A DNA stretch of 64,000 nt from Lagierella massiliensis. GTDB lineage: Bacteria > Bacillota > Clostridia > Tissierellales > Peptoniphilaceae. Below the pieces are notes generated by a model, which worked only from the letters and a program-made list of their open reading frames with translations, searched no databases and was not told the DNA's origin. Positions 37,727 through 46,587 of the stretch are shown piece after piece (the stretch's first letter is position 1; the number at the start of each line of letters is the position of its first letter). The DNA lies in the NCBI GenBank assembly GCA_030532135.1, contig JAUNLT010000004.1, positions 62,001-126,000 on the forward strand, in the 5' to 3' direction. The translations under genes were made by a program, and so were the position numbers.

Positions 37727-38592
37727 TGTCTAAGATTATAAAATCTCATAGGGGAATATACTATGTAGAAAAAGAAGGACAAATATATCTATGTAAGGCT
37801 AGAGGACTTTTTAGAAACAATAATACTAAGCCTATAGTTGGAGATGAAGTTGAAATATCTGTAAATGAAGATAATACTGCTTATATTCAAAAAATTCATG
37901 AAAGAAAAAATCAACTTCTAAGACCTCCTATTTCTAACGTAGATCAAGTTGTAGTGATTATGAGTCTTTCATTTCCAGATATTAACCTATATATATTAGA
38001 TAAATATCTTTTAATGTTAGAACTTTCAAATGTAGATATTAAAATAATATTTAATAAAATTGATTTAGTTAAGGAAGAATACACTAAATCAATTTCAAAG
38101 ATTTATAAAGACATAGGTTATGATATTTATTTAAATAGTAATACAAGAGATAATTCAAATAAACTTTCCTATCTTTTTGAAAATAAAACTACTGTTGTTA
38201 CAGGACCATCGGGAGTGGGAAAATCTACTACTTTAAATGGAATTTTTTCTGACTTTAATTTTAAAACTGGTGAAATAAGCCAAAAATCTTTAAGGGGTAG
38301 ACATACAACAAGGCATATTGAAATTTCAAAAATAGATGAAAATAGTTATGTAATTGATACTCCTGGATTTTCAGCTCTTTCACTGGATTTTATTAATCAA
38401 GAATCTGATATTGAGTTTGGTTTTAGAGAGTTTAGAAAACTCAGTAATGAATGTAAATTTAACAATTGTCTGCATTATAATGAACCCAGATGTGCTGTTA
38501 AAGAAGCTTTACAAAATAAAGAAATAGCAAATAGTAGGTATGAAAATTATTTGAGAATATTAAATGAATTTAGAAATTTAAGGGGGTATTAA
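37726..38592 (+). CDS. rsgA: Ribosome small-subunit biogenesis GTPase RsgA
   Basis: A 288-residue circularly permuted GTPase that checks 30S maturation. An OB domain (GDEVEISVNE) precedes the G domain, where FNKIDLV (G4) comes before GPSGVGKSTTLNGI (G1, near residue 159), RGRHTTRH and DTPGFSAL (G3). The C-terminal zinc motif is CKFNNCLHYNEPRC. Gene order prkC-rsgA-rpe matches Bacillus. RsgA is a (p)ppGpp target in other Firmicutes. Confidence 0.96.
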   Translation: MSKIIKSHRGIYYVEKEGQIYLCKARGLFRNNNTKPIVGDEVEISVNEDNTAYIQKIHERKNQLLRPPISNVDQVVVIMSLSFPDINLYILDKYLLMLELSNVDIKIIFNKIDLVKEEYTKSISKIYKDIGYDIYLNSNTRDNSNKLSYLFENKTTVVTGPSGVGKSTTLNGIFSDFNFKTGEISQKSLRGRHTTRHIEISKIDENSYVIDTPGFSALSLDFINQESDIEFGFREFRKLSNECKFNNCLHYNEPRCAVKEALQNKEIANSRYENYLRILNEFRNLRGY

Positions 38593-39272
38593 TGAGTTTA
38601 CTTGCACCATCACTACTTTCGGCAGATTTTTTTAATCTATCACAACAATTGAATATACTAGAAAATGAAGAGATTAAATATCTTCATCTCGATGTAATGG
38701 ATGGTAATTTTGTTCCTAATATATCTTTTGGACCAGGAATTATTAAAACTTTAAGAGAACATTATAATTTTGTTTTCGATACACATTTAATGGTAGATAG
38801 CCCAGAAAGATACCTAGTAGATTTTAAAAATGCAGGATGCGATATTTTGACTATTCACTTTGAAGCAACGAAACACCCTTTAAGAGTGCTTCAAGAAATT
38901 AGAAAATTAGGAATGAAGGCTGGAATTTCTTTAAATCCAGGAACTCCTGTAGAGGTATTAGATTATCTTTGGGATGAACTTGATTTAATCTTGATTATGA
39001 CTGTAAATCCTGGATTTGGTGGACAAAGTTTTATTGATTCTCAAATTTCTAAAATTAAAAAAGTTAGCTCTTTAATTTTGGAAAAAAATCCAAATATTCT
39101 TCTAGAAGTAGATGGGGGAATTAAAACGACAAATATAGACAAATTGCTTAATCTTAATATAGATTTATTTGTGTCTGGGTCTGACGTATTTAATAAAGAT
39201 TTAGAAATAATGCAAGGAAAACTTATTAAATATAAAGAATTATTTAGGGAGAAAAAAGTTAATGAAGATTAA
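38592..39272 (+). CDS. rpe: Ribulose-phosphate 3-epimerase
   Basis: A 226-residue TIM-barrel enzyme of the pentose phosphate pathway. The start SLLAPSLLSADFFNL, HLDVMDGNFVPNISFGP, FDTHLMVDSPE, MTVNPGFGGQ and EVDGGIK are the family's metal- and phosphate-binding motifs. The ATG shares its A with the rsgA stop. It overlaps thiT by 11 bases. Confidence 0.97.
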   Translation: MSLLAPSLLSADFFNLSQQLNILENEEIKYLHLDVMDGNFVPNISFGPGIIKTLREHYNFVFDTHLMVDSPERYLVDFKNAGCDILTIHFEATKHPLRVLQEIRKLGMKAGISLNPGTPVEVLDYLWDELDLILIMTVNPGFGGQSFIDSQISKIKKVSSLILEKNPNILLEVDGGIKTTNIDKLLNLNIDLFVSGSDVFNKDLEIMQGKLIKYKELFREKKVNED

Positions 39273-39807
39273 GAATAATACTACAAGGTTCATAACAGAA
39301 GCAGGCATTATGTTAGCTTTAACATTTATACTCAACTCTATTAAGCTATATGAATTTCCTCAGGGAGGTTCTATTACTCCTGGTGGATATGTTCCACTTT
39401 TACTATTTGGATTTAGATGGGGTTGGAAAAAGGGAATTATGTTAGGAGGAATTTATGGGATTTTAGACTTTTTCCTAGGACCATACTTCTTAAATGTAAT
39501 TCAGTTCTTACTAGATTATCCTATAGCCTATGCTATGTTAGGTTTAACGGGATTATTTTCAAATAAACTTCAAATAGAGGGTAAAACCAATATTACAAAT
39601 TTAGTTTTAGGTACTATATTTGCCAGTTTAATGAGAATAGTTTCTGCCGTAATATCAGGTGTAGCATTTTTTAGTGACTACTTACCTGGTGAAAAGTCTT
39701 ATGTATTGGAGTCATTTTTATATAATGCTTCTTATGGAATACCCAATATGATAATAGCCATTATATTAATAGTAATAATATATCCAAGAATAAAGGATAA
39801 ATTATAA
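39262..39807 (+). CDS. thiT: ECF transporter S component for thiamine, ThiT
   Basis: A 181-residue membrane protein with about six helices, the size of ThiT. LYEFPQGGSITPGGYVPL, GFRWGWKKGIMLGGIYG and VIQFLLDYPIAYAMLG match the thiamine-binding family. It captures thiamine and needs the shared EcfAA'T module, which is not in this window. The next gene is thiamine pyrophosphokinase, so uptake and activation are coupled. No TPP riboswitch is seen because the gene sits inside a long operon. Confidence 0.92.
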   Translation: MKIKNNTTRFITEAGIMLALTFILNSIKLYEFPQGGSITPGGYVPLLLFGFRWGWKKGIMLGGIYGILDFFLGPYFLNVIQFLLDYPIAYAMLGLTGLFSNKLQIEGKTNITNLVLGTIFASLMRIVSAVISGVAFFSDYLPGEKSYVLESFLYNASYGIPNMIIAIILIVIIYPRIKDKL

Positions 39808-40430
39808 TGAATTGTACAATAGTTACGGGAGGTTGTTTAATAGACGCCTCTTTTTTATTAAAGTATATAAAAAAATCTGATTTCATAATTGGAGTTGACA
39901 AAGGGATAGATCAACTCCTAAATATGTCAAAAAAAATAGATATTGCAATAGGTGATTTTGATTCAATTTCAAATAATAAAAGATTAAATTCTAAATTTAT
40001 TAAAAAAATTGTAACTTTAAATCCAGTAAAAGATGAATCTGATACTCATGCAGCAGTAGACATAGCTTTATCTAAAGGAGCAAAAGAAATAGTAATTTTA
40101 AGTGGTATAGGAAATAGGATGGATCATACCTTATCTACAATCTCTTTATTGGAAAAAATAAACTCAATTGGGGTAGAAGGGTTTGTTGTGGATAAGCACA
40201 ATAGGATCAGGTATGCAAATAAAGTAAATTTAATCTTAAAAGAATATGATTACTTTTCTTTAATACCTCTTGAGAATAAGGTTATTGTAACCACAGAAGG
40301 ATTTAAATATGAAGCAGAAAAATTACAACTTAATTTTTCACAAAGTAGATTTTTGAGCAATGAGTTAATTGGAGAAAAAGGAACGATTAAAGTTAAAGGA
40401 AGAGCATTGATTATTGAATCTAGAGATTAA
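39807..40430 (+). CDS. thiN: Thiamine pyrophosphokinase
   Basis: A 207-residue enzyme that makes thiamine diphosphate from thiamine and ATP. GVDKGIDQLL, AIGDFDSIS, DESDTHAAVDIA and GIGNRMDHTLSTI are the conserved substrate and metal motifs. It starts at a TAATG junction with thiT. It is the last gene of the ylo-type cluster and is followed by a bidirectional terminator. Confidence 0.95.
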   Translation: MNCTIVTGGCLIDASFLLKYIKKSDFIIGVDKGIDQLLNMSKKIDIAIGDFDSISNNKRLNSKFIKKIVTLNPVKDESDTHAAVDIALSKGAKEIVILSGIGNRMDHTLSTISLLEKINSIGVEGFVVDKHNRIRYANKVNLILKEYDYFSLIPLENKVIVTTEGFKYEAEKLQLNFSQSRFLSNELIGEKGTIKVKGRALIIESRD

Positions 40431-40440
40431 AAAAGTAAAA

Positions 40441-40464
40441 AAAAATACCTTATAAGGTATTTTT
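40441..40464. terminator. Bidirectional terminator between thiN and rpmB
   Basis: A perfect palindrome AAAAATACC-TTATAA-GGTATTTTT, with A-run and T-run on either side. It serves both convergent genes. Confidence 0.88.
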
Positions 40465-40476
40465 GATTATTGCTAG

Positions 40477-40674
40477 TTAAAAGTTTTGAGGTCTTTCTAC
40501 TTTACCAGATCGTAAACATCTAGTACAAACATTTATTTTTGTAGGTTTACCATCAACAACTGCTTTAATTCTTCTAATATTTGGAGCCCAGCTTCTATTA
40601 ATCTTTCTATGAGAGAAAGTTAAGTTATTACCGAACTTTCTGCCTTTTCCACAGATATCACATTTCCTTGCCAT
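40477..40674 (-). CDS. rpmB: 50S ribosomal protein L28
   Basis: A 65-residue ribosomal protein of the zinc-binding type, with CDIC at residues 5-8 and CTRC near 54. MARKCDICGKGRKFGN and SHRKINRSWAPN are typical. A longer frame from 40695 would add seven residues, but MARK at 40674 follows GGGGGTGT and matches the family. It sits alone on the minus strand inside an otherwise + strand cluster, as rpmB does in the Bacillus ylo region. Confidence 0.96.
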   Translation of the reverse strand: MARKCDICGKGRKFGNNLTFSHRKINRSWAPNIRRIKAVVDGKPTKINVCTRCLRSGKVERPQNF

Positions 40675-40716
40675 TGTTACACCCCCAATCAGCATTTATT
40701 GTATAAGAACAATGGT

Positions 40717-40745
40717 ATTATAACAAAATTTAATGGTCTTTGCAA
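40717..40745 (-). promoter_or_regulatory. Promoter of rpmB
   Basis: On the minus strand TTGCAA, 17 bases, TATAAT, with TG one base before the -10 (TGTTATAAT). It is a strong consensus promoter, fitting a ribosomal protein gene. Confidence 0.85.
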
Positions 40746-40822
40746 ACTTAATTAAAAATAGTGTAAAATAAAAGGAGTGTTAATATAAGTCATTAAAGGG
40801 TATAATTTAATGAGTAATAAAT

Positions 40823-40850
40823 TTGAATTTAACAAAAGATATTATACAAT
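40823..40850 (+). promoter_or_regulatory. Candidate promoter of asp23-fakA
   Basis: TTGAAT (40823-40828), 16 bases, TACAAT (40845-40850), about 25 bases before the asp23-family start codon. Confidence 0.6.
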
Positions 40851-40875
40851 AGTATTTGTTTAATAAGGAGGAAAT

Positions 40876-41262
40876 ATGTCAGCTTATATTAAAAATCAAT
40901 TTGGTACAGTTAATATAGAAGACCAAGTTATTGCCACTATAGCCAGTGAAGCAGCTATGAAATGTTATGGCGTAGTAGGACTTGTAAATGCAACTACATC
41001 CGAAAATATAATGAATCTTTTAGGAAAAGAGAGTCTTTCACAGGGCATAGTTTTAAAAATTGAGGATAATAACCTTAATATAGATGTTTCTGTAATACTA
41101 GAATTTGGAGTTAAGATTGCAGTTGTTAGTGACAATATTATTGAAACCATAAAATTTCAAGTTGAACGTGAGACAGGAATTAAAGTCAATAAAATAAATG
41201 TTATAGTTAGAGATATTAGACTCCAAGATCAAGGGGGAAAGAATGTCAACAATAGATGGTAA
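40876..41262 (+). CDS. yloU: Asp23/Gls24-family protein
   Basis: A 128-residue protein of the Asp23/Gls24 envelope-stress family. It begins with NQFGTVNIEDQVIATIASEAA and ends with the conserved INVIVRDIRLQ. In Staphylococcus the relative is membrane-tethered and linked to cell-wall stress; here it is the single-domain YloU form that precedes fakA in most Firmicutes. AAGGAGG precedes the ATG. It overlaps fakA by 20 bases. Function remains inferred. Confidence 0.92.
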   Translation: MSAYIKNQFGTVNIEDQVIATIASEAAMKCYGVVGLVNATTSENIMNLLGKESLSQGIVLKIEDNNLNIDVSVILEFGVKIAVVSDNIIETIKFQVERETGIKVNKINVIVRDIRLQDQGGKNVNNRW

Positions 41263-42874
41263 TACTTTAAAAAAGATTTTGTCAGGAGCTTACTTTAATC
41301 TTGATAATCACAAACAAGAATTAAATAGTTTAAATGTTTTTCCTGTACCTGATGGAGATACTGGAACTAATATGTCATTGACATTAAAGTCTGCATATAA
41401 TAATTTACAATCTGTTGATTCAGATAATCTAATTGAAATTGCAAAAGCTTTCAGTAATGGATCTTTAATGGGAGCAAGAGGTAATTCGGGAGTTATAACA
41501 TCGCAAATTTTAAGAGGTATAACTCAAGGTATAGGAGATAGTAAAAGTATAGATGTTGTAGTATTGAAAGACATGATGGTAAATGCTTACAAAATAGCAT
41601 ATAACGCTGTTATGCAGCCTACGGAAGGTACAATTTTAACTGTAATTAGAGGAGCAGGAGAATTTGCGGAAAATAACTATGAAAATTACACAGATGTAAT
41701 TGAGTTTTTTCGAGATATATTGAATGAAGCTAGAAGAGTATTAGATACTACACCTGATTTGCTTCCTGTTTTAAAGCAGGCGGGAGTCGTAGACGCTGGT
41801 GGAAGAGGACTTGTTGTCATGCTAGAAGGAGCCTTAAATTACAATGATCTTTCAAGCTATGATCAGCCTCAACCGTCTAAAGTTAATACTTCAGAACATA
41901 GTAAGCAGTCAGAAATTCAAGATGATATTAAATATGGTTATTGTACTGAATTTTTAATAGAATCCGAAGATGGAGATTATTTAGAATTTAGAAATAAGAT
42001 ATCAAGTTTAGGAGATTGCTTAATAGTAGTTGGTGGAGAAGGACTTATTAAAACTCATATACACACAAATAACCCTGGTCAAGTTCTTGAAGAAGCAGTT
42101 AAATTAGGTCAATTAAAGGACATAAAAATTGACAATATGAGAATTCAGCACAGTCACATATTGATGGCTGATGAAGCTGATAAATATCTAGATCCATATA
42201 ATAATCCTGATGAAATAAAAGATTATGGATTTGTTTCAGTATCCACAGGTGATGGATTTGAAAAAATCTTCCAAGAACTAAGAGTGGATCAAATTATTTC
42301 TGGTGGACAAACCATGAATCCTTCTACAGAAACTATTCTGGAAGCGGTTAATAAAGTAAATGCTAAGGATATTTTTATTTTACCTAATAATGGAAATATT
42401 ATTTTGGCAGCTGAACAAGCTAAGGAATTGTCAGAAAAAAATCTTCACGTTTTAAAATCTAAAACTGTTCCTCAAGGGGTTGTTGCAATGCTGTCGTTTG
42501 AAGAGAGCTTAAGTCCTGAAGAGAATTTAGAAGAGATGACAGAAGCATTGAAATCTGTAAAAACTGCTCAAATCACATTCTCTGTACGAGATACTGAAAT
42601 GGACGGATTTAAGATAAAAAAAGATGATATAATAGGTATTGAAGGTGGAAAAATTCTTGCAACTGGAAAGAAGTTGAATAAGACCACACTAGAGCTTTTA
42701 ACAAAAGTTATAGATGAAGATACGGGGCTTTTAACAGTTTATTACGGAAGAGACGTAGAGGATAAATTTGTAAATGAACTTGAAAGAAAGCTTGAAAGGA
42801 CATATAAAGATATAGACATAGAATTTATAAGAGGAGGACAGCCTCTTTATCACTATATAATATCAATAGAGTAG
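41243..42874 (+). CDS. fakA: Fatty acid kinase FakA
   Basis: A 543-residue kinase that phosphorylates FakB-bound fatty acids for phospholipid synthesis. The N-terminal DhaL-type nucleotide domain shows LNVFPVPDGDTGTNM, GARGNSGVITSQILRG and DAGGRGL; the central part has VVGGEGLIKTHIHTN and the C-terminal DegV-like domain GGQTMNPSTE and FILPNNGN. GGGGGAAAG precedes the start inside the upstream gene. DegV/FakB partners are not in this window. Confidence 0.95.
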   Translation: MSTIDGNTLKKILSGAYFNLDNHKQELNSLNVFPVPDGDTGTNMSLTLKSAYNNLQSVDSDNLIEIAKAFSNGSLMGARGNSGVITSQILRGITQGIGDSKSIDVVVLKDMMVNAYKIAYNAVMQPTEGTILTVIRGAGEFAENNYENYTDVIEFFRDILNEARRVLDTTPDLLPVLKQAGVVDAGGRGLVVMLEGALNYNDLSSYDQPQPSKVNTSEHSKQSEIQDDIKYGYCTEFLIESEDGDYLEFRNKISSLGDCLIVVGGEGLIKTHIHTNNPGQVLEEAVKLGQLKDIKIDNMRIQHSHILMADEADKYLDPYNNPDEIKDYGFVSVSTGDGFEKIFQELRVDQIISGGQTMNPSTETILEAVNKVNAKDIFILPNNGNIILAAEQAKELSEKNLHVLKSKTVPQGVVAMLSFEESLSPEENLEEMTEALKSVKTAQITFSVRDTEMDGFKIKKDDIIGIEGGKILATGKKLNKTTLELLTKVIDEDTGLLTVYYGRDVEDKFVNELERKLERTYKDIDIEFIRGGQPLYHYIISIE

Positions 42875-42880
42875 AGTTTT

Positions 42881-42905
42881 AAGCCTTACGCAAGTAAGGC
42901 TTTTT
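42881..42905 (+). terminator. Terminator after fakA
   Basis: AAGCCTTAC-GCAA-GTAAGGCTT with a T-run; nine base pairs closed by a stable GCAA tetraloop. recG starts 17 bases later, so some readthrough is likely. Confidence 0.85.
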
Positions 42906-42921
42906 AAAATAGGATATTTTT

Positions 42922-44946
42922 ATGAAATTAGAAAATATAAAAGGTTTAGGTCCAAAAAAAATTAGTTATTTAAAAAAATTAAATATAAACAATATCGAGG
43001 ATCTGCTTACTCATTTTCCATTTAGATATGAAGATAGGAGAAATATAAAAAGTATTGAGGAAGCATTTAAAGACCAGTCTGCACTTTTATATCTAAAGAT
43101 TTTAAATAAGCCAATTACAAGATATCTTAGCAGACATAAAAATATTACTTCTTTTAAAGCTACAGATGGTAAACACAAAATTGAAATAAGTTTTTTCAAT
43201 CAACCATATTATTCAAATAAATTTAATACTGATGATTATGTATATGTATTTGGTAAAATAGATTACTTTAAGGGAAATCTTAATATGACCAATCCAATTA
43301 TAGATAAAAATTTAGATAATGATTTAGGGAAAATAGTTCCAGTTTACAACACAACTAAAGGATTAACTCAAAGTGATTTGAGAAAATTCATAAAATCTGC
43401 ACTTAAATCTATAAGTAATGGAGAAACTTTAAATAAGGAAATAATAGAATCTAACAATTTAATGAGTTATAAAGAAGCGTTAATTAATATACATTTTCCT
43501 AATTCTTTATTTTTGTTAGATAGAGCAATTTATAGAATGAAATTTCAAGAAATATTTTTATATCAACTTTTTATAGATTTGAATTTTTCTCAGATTGAAA
43601 AAAAAGGAATCTCTTTTAGTACTTCTCCAGAAATCCATAATTTTATTACAAAATTACCATTTAAATTAACAGATGCACAACAAAGAGTAATAAAAGATAT
43701 TATGGAGGATATGAAATCTGAATATGTTATGAATAGACTTGTTCAGGGAGATGTAGGTTCAGGAAAGACTATAGTTGCAGCTATAGCTATACTAAATGCA
43801 TATTATAACGGTTATCAGTCTGTGCTAATGGCTCCTACTGAAATTCTTGCAAGTCAACATTATGATAGTCTTAGGGACTTGTTTATGGGGTGGGGAATAA
43901 GAGTAGGACTGTTAAAAGGTTCGTTATCTAAAAAAAATAAACTTGATTTAATTGACGATATAAAAAAAGGGGTTATAGATGTAGTAATTTCTACACATGC
44001 AGTTCTTGAAGATTCAGTAGAGTTTGAAAATATAGGACTTGTAATCACTGATGAGCAACATCGTTTTGGTGTAAAGCAGCGCGCAAAATTAACTGGAAAA
44101 GGAAATGTCGACACGCTTGTCATGTCAGCAACTCCTATACCAAGGACACTTGCTTTGACAAAATACGGTTCTTTGGATATATCAATAATAGATGAGCTTC
44201 CTAAAGGAAGAAAAAAAATAGAAACATACGCTGTGGGTATGGAATACGAAGAAAGAATTATGAAATTTATTTTAAAACAAATAAATGATGGAAGGCAGTG
44301 TTATGTAGTATGTCCATTAATTGAAGAATCAGAATCACTAAATTTGACATCAGTAGTTGAATTATTTGACAGATTAAATGAAAAATACTTTAAGGATATT
44401 AAAACAGGTATTGTGCATGGTGGATTAAATTCAAAAACTAAAGACGATATAATGAATAGTTTTATTAATAATGATACTAAAATCCTTTTTTCTACTACTG
44501 TTATAGAGGTAGGAGTTAATGTTCCAAATGCAAATACAATGTTAATATATAATGCTGAGAGATTTGGTCTTTCTCAACTTCATCAGTTAAGAGGTAGAGT
44601 AGGAAGAGGTAATTATCAATCATATTGTATTTTATTAAATCAGTCCTACAGTAAGATTTCAAGACAGAGAATGAGAATTATGGAGTCTACAAACAATGGT
44701 TTTGTAATTGCAAAAAAAGATTTAGAACTTCGAGGCGCTGGAGATGTAATTGGTTTTAAACAATCAGGAGAAGAAACTTTTAAGCTGGTAAATTTATTTC
44801 AGGACTTACCTTTAATTGAAAAAGTTCAAAGTATTACACATGAAATAGTAAAAGAAGATAAGCTAAATAGACCAGATTATCAATCCATATATAATGAATA
44901 TATGAAATATTCAAAAAGTATACAATCATATATTATTTTTAATTGA
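42922..44946 (+). CDS. recG: ATP-dependent DNA helicase RecG
   Basis: A 674-residue branch-migration helicase that reverses stalled forks. The N-terminal wedge/OB domain is followed by Walker A QGDVGSGKTIVA (near residue 277), motif II TDEQHRFG, motif III MSATPIPRT, and TTVIEVGVNVPNA plus LRGRVGRG (motifs V and VI). It begins MKLENIKGLGPKKISYL, the usual N-terminus. AGGA precedes the ATG. It is followed by rsmD with an eight-base gap. Confidence 0.97.
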   Translation: MKLENIKGLGPKKISYLKKLNINNIEDLLTHFPFRYEDRRNIKSIEEAFKDQSALLYLKILNKPITRYLSRHKNITSFKATDGKHKIEISFFNQPYYSNKFNTDDYVYVFGKIDYFKGNLNMTNPIIDKNLDNDLGKIVPVYNTTKGLTQSDLRKFIKSALKSISNGETLNKEIIESNNLMSYKEALINIHFPNSLFLLDRAIYRMKFQEIFLYQLFIDLNFSQIEKKGISFSTSPEIHNFITKLPFKLTDAQQRVIKDIMEDMKSEYVMNRLVQGDVGSGKTIVAAIAILNAYYNGYQSVLMAPTEILASQHYDSLRDLFMGWGIRVGLLKGSLSKKNKLDLIDDIKKGVIDVVISTHAVLEDSVEFENIGLVITDEQHRFGVKQRAKLTGKGNVDTLVMSATPIPRTLALTKYGSLDISIIDELPKGRKKIETYAVGMEYEERIMKFILKQINDGRQCYVVCPLIEESESLNLTSVVELFDRLNEKYFKDIKTGIVHGGLNSKTKDDIMNSFINNDTKILFSTTVIEVGVNVPNANTMLIYNAERFGLSQLHQLRGRVGRGNYQSYCILLNQSYSKISRQRMRIMESTNNGFVIAKKDLELRGAGDVIGFKQSGEETFKLVNLFQDLPLIEKVQSITHEIVKEDKLNRPDYQSIYNEYMKYSKSIQSYIIFN

Positions 44947-44954
44947 GGTGTTTT

Positions 44955-45500
44955 ATGAGAGTTATTTCGGGCAAAAAAAAGGGGATGAATCTTTTAGGTA
45001 CAAAAGATAAATTTACAAGACCCACTGAAGATAGAATTAAAGAAGCTATTTTTGATTCTTTATACAATATTACAGAAGGTTCAAATGTATTGGATTTATT
45101 TGCAGGTACAGGAAGTATAGGTATCGAATTTCTAAGTAGAGGAGCAAAATTTTCTGCATTTTGTGATAAAAGTAGAATTAATATAAATTGTATAAAAGAA
45201 AATTTAAAACATACGGATTTTCTTAACCAGGCAAAATTATATCATGGAGAAAATGAGAGAAATTTATTTAATTTAAAATCCGATGGGATAAAATTTGATT
45301 ATATTTTTATAGATCCACCATATGACCATATAAATCTATACTACGATAGCTTAAAATTTATTAAAGAAAATTCTTTATTGCGTAAAGATGGAATAATTAT
45401 AGTGGAATCTCATGAAAAACTTAATATTAAAGATTATGATATTATTAAAACAAAAAAATATGGAAAGAAGATAGTGTATTTTTTAAATTTAGGAGAATAA
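44955..45500 (+). CDS. rsmD: 16S rRNA m2G966 methyltransferase RsmD
   Basis: A 181-residue N2-guanine methyltransferase. MRVISGKKKGMNLL, RPTEDRIKEAIFDSL, VLDLFAGTGSIGIEFLSRGA (SAM site) and the catalytic FIDPPYD are all present. An upstream TTG at 44943 overlaps the GAGGTG site and is rejected. It is directly followed by coaD, an almost universal pair. Confidence 0.96.
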   Translation: MRVISGKKKGMNLLGTKDKFTRPTEDRIKEAIFDSLYNITEGSNVLDLFAGTGSIGIEFLSRGAKFSAFCDKSRININCIKENLKHTDFLNQAKLYHGENERNLFNLKSDGIKFDYIFIDPPYDHINLYYDSLKFIKENSLLRKDGIIIVESHEKLNIKDYDIIKTKKYGKKIVYFLNLGE

Positions 45501-45501
45501 G

Positions 45502-45975
45502 ATGAATGTAATATACCCAGGTAGCTTTGACCCGATAACTCTTGGACATTTAGATATTATAGGTCGAGCTAGTAAGAAATTTGATAAAGTTTATGTTGCA
45601 ATTTTAAACAATATCAATAAAACATATCTTTTAGACGAAAAGGATAGAAAAAAAATCATAGAAGACGCTTGTAGAGATTATTATAATGTTGAAGTTATAG
45701 TTTTTGATGGACTTTTAATTGAACTTTGTGAAAAACTTAGTGTTTATAATATTTTAAGAGGTCTTAGGATGATTTCCGATTACGAGGCTGAGGTTCAAAT
45801 GGCATTAACCAACAAGTCAATGAATAATGAAATTGAAACATACTTTATGGTTTCTAGCCCTTCTTATTCACATGTTAGTTCTTCGTTGGTTAAAGAAATT
45901 TATTTTTATGATGGAGATTTTAAAAAATTAGTTCCTGATTTAGCGTATAAGATTCTTAAAGAACTAAAAATATAA
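45502..45975 (+). CDS. coaD: Phosphopantetheine adenylyltransferase
   Basis: A 157-residue nucleotidyltransferase for the fourth step of CoA synthesis. YPGSFDPITLGHLDII carries the T/HxGH motif and SPSYSHVSSSLVKEI the ISSTxVR-like motif; LRGLRMISDYEAEVQMA is the conserved centre. AGGAG precedes the ATG. With coaBC earlier in the window it covers most of CoA biosynthesis from pantothenate phosphate. Confidence 0.97.
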   Translation: MNVIYPGSFDPITLGHLDIIGRASKKFDKVYVAILNNINKTYLLDEKDRKKIIEDACRDYYNVEVIVFDGLLIELCEKLSVYNILRGLRMISDYEAEVQMALTNKSMNNEIETYFMVSSPSYSHVSSSLVKEIYFYDGDFKKLVPDLAYKILKELKI

Positions 45976-45993
45976 TTATTAGACTTAGAAATC

Positions 45994-46022
45994 TTGTACA
46001 TATCAAGGTTTTATTATATAAT
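45994..46022 (+). promoter_or_regulatory. Promoter of the coiled-coil gene
   Basis: TTGTAC (45994-45999), 17 bases, TATAAT (46017-46022). A weak hairpin (AAATCTTG with CAAGGTTT, about 45989-46011) overlaps it and may end the recG-coaD transcript. Confidence 0.7.
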
Positions 46023-46053
46023 TGGAACAGAATTATAAATTGGAGGTATTTGT

Positions 46054-46530
46054 ATGGATGTAAATCAAATTATCGAAGAAATGGAAGATCTTCTAGATGA
46101 TGCATCAACAGTTCCCTTTTCAAAAAAAGTATTGGTAGATGCTGATGATATGCTTCATTTACTACAACAAATTAGACAGGGCTTACCTGCAGAGATAAAA
46201 CAAGCTCAGTGGGTAAATGATGAGAAGGATAAAATATTAGCAGAAGCTGAAAGAGACGCTGAAGAAATTAAAAATAATGCAGGTAGAGAAGCTGATAAGA
46301 TTATTAACGATGCAAAAGAAACTTTTAATAATATGATTAGTGAGCATGAAGTAACTAAGAGTGCCAATAGATATGCAGAAGATATTGTTACTAAGGCTGA
46401 AAAGAATGCTATGATTCTTAAGAATGAATCTATGACTTACGTAGATGAATTATTAGCAACTACACAAGAAAAATTGAAAGACATTCTTGCGGATTTAGAT
46501 GAAGATAGAAAAGAATTAAGAAACGAATAA
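46054..46530 (+). CDS. Small coiled-coil protein, function unknown
   Basis: A 158-residue acidic, cytoplasmic protein dominated by heptad-like helices from about residue 45 to the end, with repeated AEAERDAEEIKNNAG and ADKIINDAKETF segments. Proteins of this kind follow coaD in many clostridia and are often labelled ATPase or V-type ATPase subunit because of their similarity to coiled-coil stators; there is no ATP-binding motif. The N-terminal SKKVLVDADDMLHLL resembles DivIVA/SepF-adjacent proteins only loosely. Its own promoter and GGAGG are clear. The role is unknown. Confidence 0.8.
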   Translation: MDVNQIIEEMEDLLDDASTVPFSKKVLVDADDMLHLLQQIRQGLPAEIKQAQWVNDEKDKILAEAERDAEEIKNNAGREADKIINDAKETFNNMISEHEVTKSANRYAEDIVTKAEKNAMILKNESMTYVDELLATTQEKLKDILADLDEDRKELRNE

Positions 46531-46540
46531 TCTTCATATT

Positions 46541-46569
46541 TTGAATTCTATTCATCAAATCCTTAAATT
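46541..46569 (+). promoter_or_regulatory. Candidate promoter of the glyS leader
   Basis: TTGAAT (46541-46546), 17 bases, TAAATT (46564-46569), about 20 bases before the T-box RNA begins. Confidence 0.45.
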
Positions 46570-46587
46570 TAAATCAATTTAATATGG

